This document shows positions 7,845-13,308 of a stretch of DNA of 13,308 bases, one piece after another. The position numbers were made by a program, and so were the translations under genes. Within the stretch, counting starts at the first letter, position 1. Each line of letters opens with the position of its first letter. Source of the DNA: Gp6-AA40 sp035263125 (lineage in GTDB: Bacteria > Acidobacteriota > Vicinamibacteria > Vicinamibacterales > UBA2999); the NCBI GenBank assembly GCA_035263125.1, contig DATFRP010000206.1, positions 1 to 13,308 on the forward strand, in the 5' to 3' direction. The notes beneath the pieces were generated by a model. It had not been told where the DNA came from. It saw nothing but the letters and a program-made list of their open reading frames with translations, and did no database searches.

Positions 7845-7849
7845 AGGAG
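7845..7849 (+). promoter_or_regulatory. Shine-Dalgarno AGGAG for the S1-domain gene
   Basis: AGGAG lies 7 nt before the TTG at 7857, an ideal spacing, and no other start in frame has a comparable site. It decides the non-ATG start. The GATAAACAAT just upstream (7831-7840) resembles a -10 box, but this is weak. Confidence 0.8.
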
Positions 7850-7856
7850 CACCTGA

Positions 7857-9020
7857 TTGAGCGAACCTGAAGAAGACTTCGCCACGATGTTCGAGGCCTC
7901 CGAACGCGCGAAGCGTGTGACGAAGGGGCAGATCATCGAGGGCGTGGTCGTCGCGATCGGCGAGGAATCGGCGCTGGTCGACGTTGGCGGCAAGAGCGAA
8001 GCCGCCATCGACATCGATGAACTGAAGGACAACGAGGGCGATCTCGAGGTCAAGGTCGGCGACCGCATTCAGGCAATGGTCGTGTCGACGACGGGCGAGC
8101 TGAAGCTGTCGCGTCGTCTCGCACTCGGCGCCGCCACCGCGCGACAGCTCGAGGATGCGTTCCATGCCGGCCTTCCCGTCGAAGGCAAAGTCGAACGCGG
8201 GGTGAAGAGCGGATACGAGATCCGCATCGCGCGCCAGCGCGCCTTCTGCCCGGCCTCTCAGATCGACATCGTAAGGAATACGGAGCCGGCACAGCACGAG
8301 GGGCGCGTCTACAAGTTTCGCATCATCGAATACAAGGAAGGCGGCAGGAACATCGTGGTCTCGCGCCGGGTGCTGCTCGAAGAAGAGCAGCAGGCACACG
8401 CCGCTGAAGTGCGGAAGTCGATCGTCGAAGGCGCGGTCATCAGCGGTCGGGTGGTCTCGGTGCGCGACTTCGGCGCCTTCGTCGAGCTCGGAGGCGGCGT
8501 GCAGGGCCTGCTCCACGTCTCCGAAATGGCCTGGGAGCGCGTGCCGGACGCGACGCAGTTCGTCAAGATCGGCGACGAGATCACCGTCAAAATCCTGCGC
8601 GTCGATCCTGACAGGCAGAAGATTTCGCTCGGACTGAAGCAGCTCGCCGCCGATCCGTGGTCGCGGGTCGGCGAGACGTATCACGCCAATCAGCTATGCA
8701 GGGGTCACGTGACACGCGTCGCGGAGTTCGGCCCGTTCGTCGAGCTCGAGCCCGGAATCGAAGGCCTGATCCCCTTGAGCGAGAGCGGCGTTCCACGCGA
8801 GGCGGACGTGAAGAAGGCGTTCCGCGTCGGTGACGAGATCCAGGTCGTCGTTCTCGATGTCGATGCCGCGGCGCGCCGGATCCGGCTCAGCGCGACCGCG
8901 GTCCAGAAGATGCGCGAGGCCGACGAAGTGCGCGAGTACACCGAACGCACCGACAGCACAGCGCCGGACAAGTTCGGCTCGCTCGCCGACAAGCTTCGCG
9001 ATGCGCTGAAGAAGCATTGA
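7857..9020 (+). CDS. Four-domain S1 RNA-binding protein (ribosomal protein S1-like)
   Basis: The 387-residue cytoplasmic protein has four S1 OB-fold repeats at about 23-88, 111-178, 198-270 and 284-353. The third is the clearest, with GRVVSVRDFGAFVELGGGVQGLLHVSEM (207-234 region) and the closing KISLGLK. The fourth has VTRVAEFGPFVELEPGIEGLIPLSE. Repeats 1 and 2 are more diverged, as in the N-terminal ribosome-binding half of bacterial S1. Typical proteobacterial S1 has six repeats and four-repeat forms occur in other phyla, so this may be the true S1 or a paralogue. It probably binds mRNA in translation or RNA turnover. The acidic N-terminus MSEPEEDFATMFE and the charged tail LADKLRDALKKH flank the repeats. 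The TTG start is set by a good Shine-Dalgarno. It ends 24 bp before the stop of the convergent gene. Confidence 0.9.
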   Translation: MSEPEEDFATMFEASERAKRVTKGQIIEGVVVAIGEESALVDVGGKSEAAIDIDELKDNEGDLEVKVGDRIQAMVVSTTGELKLSRRLALGAATARQLEDAFHAGLPVEGKVERGVKSGYEIRIARQRAFCPASQIDIVRNTEPAQHEGRVYKFRIIEYKEGGRNIVVSRRVLLEEEQQAHAAEVRKSIVEGAVISGRVVSVRDFGAFVELGGGVQGLLHVSEMAWERVPDATQFVKIGDEITVKILRVDPDRQKISLGLKQLAADPWSRVGETYHANQLCRGHVTRVAEFGPFVELEPGIEGLIPLSESGVPREADVKKAFRVGDEIQVVVLDVDAAARRIRLSATAVQKMREADEVREYTERTDSTAPDKFGSLADKLRDALKKH

Positions 9021-9044
9021 TAACGTGAGCCTTCTGAAGATTTC

Positions 9045-10823
9045 TTAAGACCCGCCTCTACTTTCTGACTCGACTCGCGTCCAGAGCTGCTCCGCGCGTT
9101 CCGCTTCGCCGTGCGCGGCATACAAGTAGGCGAGACGAATCTGCGGCAAGACGCTGGTCGGCGTCTTCGCGAGCGCGGCCTCGTCGGCTGCGATGAGTCG
9201 CGGCGCTTCACCGGTCCGCCACGCGAGCTCGGCGAACTTGCGGCCCGCCCACCAGTCTCGGAAGAACGCGTTGTCGCGTGGACCAGCGAGCTGGTGGCAT
9301 CCCGCGCAGCTCTTGTAGCCGCTGCCGAACCGCACGAAGTCGCTGTACCACTTCAGCGCGGCGGCGTCATGACCAGCACCCTCGTTCGCGCGAGCCAACG
9401 CGCGGAACGTATGCCGTGACGCATGATCGCTCATCGTTGGCTGCGGCATTCGCGCGAGCGCCGCGAGCGCCAACTCGCCTTCCTGTCGTGCCTCATCGCT
9501 CAGGCCGACCTCGCGCAACAGGCTGGCGAGCTGCGCGCGCGCATACACCGGCTCCTGAACCAGTCTCGTGCCGTCGGCTGCGTCGGTCAACGACGAGCGG
9601 ATGTCGCTGATGAAGTCGGTCAGCAGGAGCCGACGACACAACTGCCGCACCCGTTCCTCGTTGGACGAGAGCATCGTGCGGCGAACGATCGGTTCGACGT
9701 AGCGTCCCTGTTCGCGCAGCGTCGCAAAGGCGTGTTCTCGAACGGTCGGATCCGGAGACCTGAGATTCGAAATGGCCTTCTCGGCGTCGCGCTCCCGCTC
9801 CGGCGTCAGCAGCTCGATTCGTCCAACCATGACCCTGACGATCTCGTCGGGCCGCGGAGCGATACGCATCGGAATGAATCGATCGGTCCACGATTGCGGC
9901 AGCACGAAGAGTACGCGGATCCCATCCGACATGAAATAGCTGGTACGCCACGTGTTGACCATGGCGCGTGCTTCCTTCGCGTAGAGGCCATGGGCGACCA
10001 GCCTCGCCGCGAGGTCATCGCCAAGCGCGGCCGCAAAGCGATCCACGCTCTGCGACTTCTCCATCGTCGGGACGACGTCCGCAATCTGATCGCCGCAGCC
10101 GAGCGACGGCAGATGGCGATACACGCCTCTGTTGTGCTCGACACGAATCAGGTAGATGTCCCGCAGGCCTTCGATCAGATCGGAGCCGCACGTGAGCCGT
10201 CCACCTCTGTTCGTGCTGAGGTCGAGAGGCAGTCGGGCTTCACCCAGTCCGCGATAGAAGAGGAATCGTTCCCATTCCATCGTGTTGCCCGGGCGCGTCG
10301 AGTCGGTGGCGACCACGTACGCCGCATCCACGTTTCTGGCGTAGTTCCACAACGCATCCGACGGTGCTGCCGGAAGAACAGGATTCGCACGTGTCGGCGG
10401 CACCACGTCGATGGCCCACCCGATCCGCCCGTTGCGCGCGTGAGGCAGTGACCCGCTCTGAACGAGCGACGGCCCCACGAACTCGGCCTGCGGATACCAC
10501 TGCGTCCAGAGACCGTTTGGGAAGCCGACCTCGACCTGCACTCGCATCGGGCGTTCGCTGTAGACGTAGACGACCGGCGTCTCGCCTTTGAGGTTCGAGG
10601 TTCGCAGTTTGAGCTCATCGCGGCTCCGGGCATGCACGAACGCGGGCAGTGCGTGCTCCTCGTGATACATGCCGTCCAGCGTGACGCCGTCAGAGCCGTT
10701 CATCGCTAGAAATGTGCCCCACTCGTGCACGACGAGCCCACCTGGCGACGCGTAGACGGCCACGGTCAGTACACCCGCAACGGCGACAGCCGCGCGAGTA
10801 GCAGCCAGCATCTTTTGCATCAT
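9045..10823 (-). CDS. Exported 'HEWGTF' protein with HEAT/TPR-like helices and one CxxCH motif
   Basis: Starting at ATG 10823, this 592-residue protein has a signal peptide (MMQKMLAATR, then AVAVAGVLTVAVYA) and a mature start with LVVHEWGTFLAM (HEWGTF at 33-38). I recall this opening from uncharacterised exported proteins of planctomycetes and other phyla. The N-terminal half is beta-rich. Helical repeats follow: a HEAT-like stretch at about 345-400 (DPTVREHAFATLREQGR) and TPR-like stretches at about 425-455 and 555-585. Between them CAGCH (506-510) is a haem c attachment motif, followed by a tryptophan-rich FFRDWWAGRKFAELAW. One haem c bound in the periplasm is plausible, but no axial Met is obvious. 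GTG 10838, which overlaps the upstream stop, is an alternative start. It is the last gene of the sigma-factor unit. The function is unknown. Confidence 0.8.
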   Translation of the reverse strand: MMQKMLAATRAAVAVAGVLTVAVYASPGGLVVHEWGTFLAMNGSDGVTLDGMYHEEHALPAFVHARSRDELKLRTSNLKGETPVVYVYSERPMRVQVEVGFPNGLWTQWYPQAEFVGPSLVQSGSLPHARNGRIGWAIDVVPPTRANPVLPAAPSDALWNYARNVDAAYVVATDSTRPGNTMEWERFLFYRGLGEARLPLDLSTNRGGRLTCGSDLIEGLRDIYLIRVEHNRGVYRHLPSLGCGDQIADVVPTMEKSQSVDRFAAALGDDLAARLVAHGLYAKEARAMVNTWRTSYFMSDGIRVLFVLPQSWTDRFIPMRIAPRPDEIVRVMVGRIELLTPERERDAEKAISNLRSPDPTVREHAFATLREQGRYVEPIVRRTMLSSNEERVRQLCRRLLLTDFISDIRSSLTDAADGTRLVQEPVYARAQLASLLREVGLSDEARQEGELALAALARMPQPTMSDHASRHTFRALARANEGAGHDAAALKWYSDFVRFGSGYKSCAGCHQLAGPRDNAFFRDWWAGRKFAELAWRTGEAPRLIAADEAALAKTPTSVLPQIRLAYLYAAHGEAERAEQLWTRVESESRGGS

Positions 10824-10824
10824 T

Positions 10825-10832
10825 GGATCACC
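10825..10832 (-). promoter_or_regulatory. Ribosome binding site GGTGATCC for the HEWGTF gene
   Basis: On the - strand GGTGATCC is an exact complement of the GGAUCACC part of the usual 16S rRNA 3' end. It sits 1 nt before ATG 10823, so the anti-SD core aligns at normal distance. This favours ATG 10823 over GTG 10838. Confidence 0.55.
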
Positions 10833-10834
10833 CG

Positions 10835-11245
10835 TCACGGGACGATGGTGCGCTCGCGACCGTCCTCGTTCTTCAACTTCACCGTGGTCGCCGTGTCGTA
10901 CGCGCCGAGGCTGACGTAGGTCTGATGCGTTCCCGTCGGACCGACGATCGCCATCCCGGAGCCTTCTTCCGACGTGCTGATCTTGATCGCCGGACGCCCG
11001 CGCTCGGTGATCAACCGCAGCAGAACCGTCTCAGCTGATTTCGTTCCATTGGCCTCGGTCTTGGCGGGAAACACAGTGATGCTTGCGCGCACGCGTCCCT
11101 GCTCGTCGACGATCTCGAGACCGCGCCCGCGGAGCATCGCGGGCGTATCGCTCGCGAGCGCAGGCCGGTTGGACTGTGTGAGCACCACCGCAAGGAGAAG
11201 TGCGTTGACGACGGTGAGTGCGATACCGAATCGCTGAACCTTCAT
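10835..11245 (-). CDS. Small exported or membrane-anchored protein of unknown function
   Basis: This 136-residue protein has one N-terminal hydrophobic segment (8-24, ALTVVNALLLAVVLTQ), which is either a signal anchor or a signal peptide with possible cleavage near ALA-SD (29-33). The mature part is beta-rich: LRGRGLEIVDEQGRVRASI (38-56), then LRLITERGRPAIKIST (76-91), GSGMAIVGPTGTHQTYVSLG (95-114) and a Lys/Glu-rich end. Short strands with Gly turns suggest a small beta-solenoid or beta-sandwich; this is inference. Similar 'RGLEIVDxxGRVRA' proteins occur in other environmental bacteria, to my memory without a function. AGGAG (11251-11255) lies 5 nt before ATG inside the preceding gene, and the ATGA overlap implies coupling. 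The TGA end lies 11 bp before the next ATG. Confidence 0.8.
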   Translation of the reverse strand: MKVQRFGIALTVVNALLLAVVLTQSNRPALASDTPAMLRGRGLEIVDEQGRVRASITVFPAKTEANGTKSAETVLLRLITERGRPAIKISTSEEGSGMAIVGPTGTHQTYVSLGAYDTATTVKLKNEDGRERTIVP

Positions 11246-11712
11246 GACAACTCCTTCAATGCGGCTTCGAGCTGCTTGCGCGTCGCGGGCTCACGCAGGA
11301 CCTGCGTCTTCTCGCGGATGAAGGTGTTCCCCTTCATCGGCACGAGCGTGCTCGCGGCCGCCTTGGGACTCGGGCACGTTCCGTTCAACTGGAGCACCCA
11401 CTGCCCGCTGTCCGGCCACTCTTGAAACACGGCGTAGATACCAGCCGCCGGGTCGACCGGCACAAGGTTGAGCGCGACGGACTGCCGCACGCCGTTCACG
11501 AGCCCTTCGGCAGTTCCGGTGATGTGCACGGCGCCCGGCTTGTCGCAGACCAACGGACGGACGACGAGCACCACCTTCTTCTTGAAGTCTTTCTTGAGGT
11601 TTGTATTGGTTCCGGCCGCGACCGGCGGTCCGATCTCGAGCCGGAACATGGTTCCCGCGATCGCGGGAACCGTCATGGCGATCACCAGCAACGCGATGAG
11701 TCTCGAGGACAT
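11242..11712 (-). CDS. Small exported protein of unknown function
   Basis: The 156-residue protein has a signal peptide (MSSRLIALLVIAMTVPAIAG, likely cleavage near residue 19). The mature domain has two cysteines, C56 and C113, that may form a disulfide. It has alternating strands (KKKVVLVVRPLVCDK, AVHITGTAEGLV, QSVALNLVPVD, GIYAVFQEWPDSGQWVLQLNG) suggestive of an immunoglobulin-like or carboxypeptidase-regulatory-like sandwich, then a helical tail (EPATRKQLEAALKEL). No family could be named with confidence. ATG 11712 is chosen because AAAGGAG lies 7 nt upstream and the signal peptide starts there; a longer frame to 11859 runs through the end of the anti-sigma gene and has no signal. Placement directly after the anti-sigma gene suggests an envelope role within the regulon. 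Confidence 0.8.
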   Translation of the reverse strand: MSSRLIALLVIAMTVPAIAGTMFRLEIGPPVAAGTNTNLKKDFKKKVVLVVRPLVCDKPGAVHITGTAEGLVNGVRQSVALNLVPVDPAAGIYAVFQEWPDSGQWVLQLNGTCPSPKAAASTLVPMKGNTFIREKTQVLREPATRKQLEAALKELS

Positions 11713-11719
11713 TGCAACG

Positions 11720-11724
11720 CTCCT
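11720..11724 (-). promoter_or_regulatory. Shine-Dalgarno AGGAG deciding the start at 11712
   Basis: AAAGGAG on the - strand lies 7 nt before ATG 11712 in the 19-nt gap after the anti-sigma stop. It supports the shorter start with a signal peptide at its beginning. Confidence 0.8.
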
Positions 11725-11731
11725 TTGGGTT

Positions 11732-12763
11732 TCACCACTTCCAGGCCAGTTCTTCGCGCCATCGGCGCAATGCATCGGCATCGAGCGACAGGATCTGTTC
11801 GCGAGAGACGCGATCCGGTGGCGGCTCGAACTGTGCGATCCGCTCGTACACGCGCACACGATCCGGCGCGTCCACGCGCGAGAGCAGATGCCACAGTGTC
11901 AGCGTGTCGCGAACACGCGACTCGCGAACGATCACATCGAGCGCAACCGCAGGATCCTTGCCGCTGTCGAAATCATCGACCGCTCGTTTCAGCTCCACGG
12001 ACGCGTCTTCGAAGTACGGTGTACCAGGCCCTGTGCCAGGCTTCGTGCGACACATCGCTCCGGCCGGCACGAGTGATTCACGACCCTTCCACTCGAGCGA
12101 CGACCAGCCCTTCGTCATTCGCAATACGCCGGCGCCATCGTCACCAACCGTCACGGTGTACGCACAACCGAGATCAACCACTGCGCTGGCCGGTGTGTCG
12201 ACGATGAAGAGACGAGGCGGTGCGTTGATCTCGGCGCTGATCGTCCCGCGAGCCAGCGCGAGGCGGTACTCCGACGGGCTCACCCGGCCGAGGCGAACGC
12301 GCGTTTGGGGAGCCACATCGACTGTTCCCAGCTGACCAACGATGATGCGCGCGGTTGAACCGCCACCGGTGTCGACCCACTCTCCGGCCGCCATTCGGCG
12401 CGTGCTGGCTTCGCGTGCATGAGCCACTTCCCACGGCGTCGAGCTCGTCCCGCGCGTCAACCAGTACACGCCTCCAATCAGAGCGAGCGCGACCACGCCC
12501 GCAAATGCCCACCGCCGCCCATATGCGACGGAAGGTCTCGCGCCCGGCGCAGACAGCGCGCTCTCGATCCCGTTCCACACCGACGGAGGCGCGCTGACGG
12601 TGCTCAGTTGCTCGAGGAGCTTCGCGGAAAACTGAACCTCTTCCAGCGCCGATCGACAGCGCGCGCACGCGGCGAGGTGCGCGTCGACACGCTGCCGCTC
12701 GGCGGCGGACAAGTCACCATCGCAGTAACGGGGCAGCGAGCGCTCGACGTGCCTCGTGAACAT
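11732..12763 (-). CDS. Membrane anti-sigma factor with zinc finger and FecR-like domain
   Basis: The 343-residue protein begins with a zinc-finger anti-sigma (ZAS) domain: H29-x3-C33-x2-C36 in VDAHLAACARC, with H5 and C14 upstream (the YCDGDLS segment is typical). One membrane segment follows at about 85-102 (WAFAGVVALALIGGVYWL). The outer part (about 110-235) resembles the FecR domain, with ASTRRMAAGEWVDTGG, VDVAPQTRVRLG, LARGTISAEI and DLGCAYTVTV. The C-terminal 100 residues are charged and helical, ending LRRWREELAWKW. It is expected to hold the upstream sigma factor at the inner face of the membrane and to sense an external signal. ATG 12763 has AGGAG 7 nt upstream and lies 4 nt after the sigma stop, so coupling is likely. 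What it senses is unknown. Confidence 0.9.
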   Translation of the reverse strand: MFTRHVERSLPRYCDGDLSAAERQRVDAHLAACARCRSALEEVQFSAKLLEQLSTVSAPPSVWNGIESALSAPGARPSVAYGRRWAFAGVVALALIGGVYWLTRGTSSTPWEVAHAREASTRRMAAGEWVDTGGGSTARIIVGQLGTVDVAPQTRVRLGRVSPSEYRLALARGTISAEINAPPRLFIVDTPASAVVDLGCAYTVTVGDDGAGVLRMTKGWSSLEWKGRESLVPAGAMCRTKPGTGPGTPYFEDASVELKRAVDDFDSGKDPAVALDVIVRESRVRDTLTLWHLLSRVDAPDRVRVYERIAQFEPPPDRVSREQILSLDADALRRWREELAWKW

Positions 12764-12767
12764 CCCC

Positions 12768-13308
12768 TCACTCCTCGCGCGAGAGCGCCACACGAACGGG
12801 CGCCAGCTTCTTCGCGAGCAGACGATGGCCGCGGCTCAATCGAGACGCCACCGTGTTGATCGAGCAATTCAATGCGTGAGCCATATCCGAGTACGAGAGA
12901 TCCTCGAAATACCGCAGCAGGATGGCCACGCGAAGCTTGGGCGGCAGTGTGGCAATCGCACGCTGCACGGTGGACGCGACTTCACGCCGCGCGAACAGGT
13001 CTTCGTGGGAGGGCGCAGACGTCGCAGCCATCGCGTCCAGTGTGACCGCGTCTTCCCCGACCACATCAACCCGTCGGGCGCGCGATCGGTCGACGCAGGC
13101 GTTGACCACGAGGCGATACAGCCAGGTTGAAAACGCCGAATCTCCGCGAAAGCGTCCGATCTCACGTATCAACTTCAGAAACACCTGCTGGGTGACCTCG
13201 CCGGCGGCATCGGGATCCGCGTGAAAGAAATAGAAGGCGATCGAGTAGACACGGTCCTTGTACGCCTCATAGAGCGCACGAAACGCGTCCCGGTCGCCCC
13301 GGCGGCAC
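12768..13308 (-). CDS. ECF-type RNA polymerase sigma factor (N-terminus outside the window)
   Basis: The frame is open to the window edge, giving 179 visible residues. Sigma region 2 covers the first 75 or so: FRALYEAYKDRVYSIAFYF, then EVTQQVFLKLIREIGRFRG and the -10 recognition helix WLYRLVVNACVDRSRARR. After a short linker, region 4 (about 119-163) has LPPKLRVAILLRYFEDLSY and a helix-turn-helix SDMAHALNCSINTVASRLSR that contacts the -35 box. There is no region 1.1 or 3 domain, which identifies the extracytoplasmic-function group. It directs RNA polymerase to its own regulon, usually including its own operon, and should be held inactive by the protein encoded 4 nt downstream. The missing part is probably short. 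The promoter and start lie outside the window. Confidence 0.93.
   Translation of the reverse strand, partial: CRRGDRDAFRALYEAYKDRVYSIAFYFFHADPDAAGEVTQQVFLKLIREIGRFRGDSAFSTWLYRLVVNACVDRSRARRVDVVGEDAVTLDAMAATSAPSHEDLFARREVASTVQRAIATLPPKLRVAILLRYFEDLSYSDMAHALNCSINTVASRLSRGHRLLAKKLAPVRVALSREE
12771..12775 (-). promoter_or_regulatory. Shine-Dalgarno AGGAG for the anti-sigma gene, inside the sigma coding end
   Basis: AGGAG is formed by the last Glu codons of the sigma gene and lies 7 nt before ATG 12763. The placement supports coupled translation of sigma and anti-sigma, which helps keep them at matched levels. Confidence 0.75.

Noticed and set aside
7698..8684. A long - strand open frame opposite the S1 gene
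   Set aside because: It is a mirror of the S1 repeats' codon bias and also runs through the fold-back, with no signal, motif or ribosome site.
9021..9044. Bidirectional terminator between the S1 and HEWGTF genes
   Set aside because: Only short dyads (CTTC/GAAG and TCTTAAGA) are present in 24 bp, with no GC-rich stem or T-run.
11713..11859. Longer start for the 156-residue exported protein
   Set aside because: It would overlap the end of the anti-sigma gene, has no signal peptide at its start, and ignores the AAAGGAG before ATG 11712.

Overview
This is a GC-rich bacterial window with about a dozen genes, most of them identifiable. The host is probably an acidobacterium, perhaps of the Vicinamibacteria type. 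That is an inference from three things: exported proteins with 'DGRPDFSGIW' and 'TIDD..AYT.PWT' motifs that I associate with Acidobacteriota, many Sec-exported proteins, and GC-rich palindromic repeats in almost every gap. No rRNA or other taxonomic marker is present.

Layout. Positions 1-1696 (+): the C-terminal end of one exported-family protein, a complete related protein just behind it, a REP-like hairpin, and a small exported SnoaL/NTF2-like protein. Positions 1697-5321 (-): the succinylase branch of lysine/diaminopimelate synthesis, transcribed dapC then dapD then dapE. dapD and dapE overlap by 4 nt. dapC is separated from dapD by 485 bp filled by two different long palindromes. Positions 5514-7469 (-): an exported amidase-signature hydrolase upstream of dapC, separated from it by a CTCCGT-rich repeat block. 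Positions 7470-7856: a divergent intergenic region holding a fold-back of about 300 bp. Positions 7857-9020 (+): a protein with four S1 domains.

Positions 9045-13308 (-): a tight five-gene unit. It runs from an ECF sigma factor (start outside the window) to a membrane anti-sigma/FecR-like protein, two small exported proteins of unknown function, and a large exported 'HEWGTF' protein with one CxxCH haem-type motif. Consecutive genes overlap or sit at most 19 nt apart, so the unit looks like one operon: a regulator pair plus envelope proteins.

The most unusual content is non-coding. Each gap longer than 150 bp holds a long imperfect palindrome, and the four are different in sequence. The fold-back at 7520-7824 also has a different perfect mini-hairpin at the mirrored position of each arm, so structure is kept where sequence is not. 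I saw no transposase, CRISPR array, tRNA or rRNA, and no convincing intrinsic terminator.
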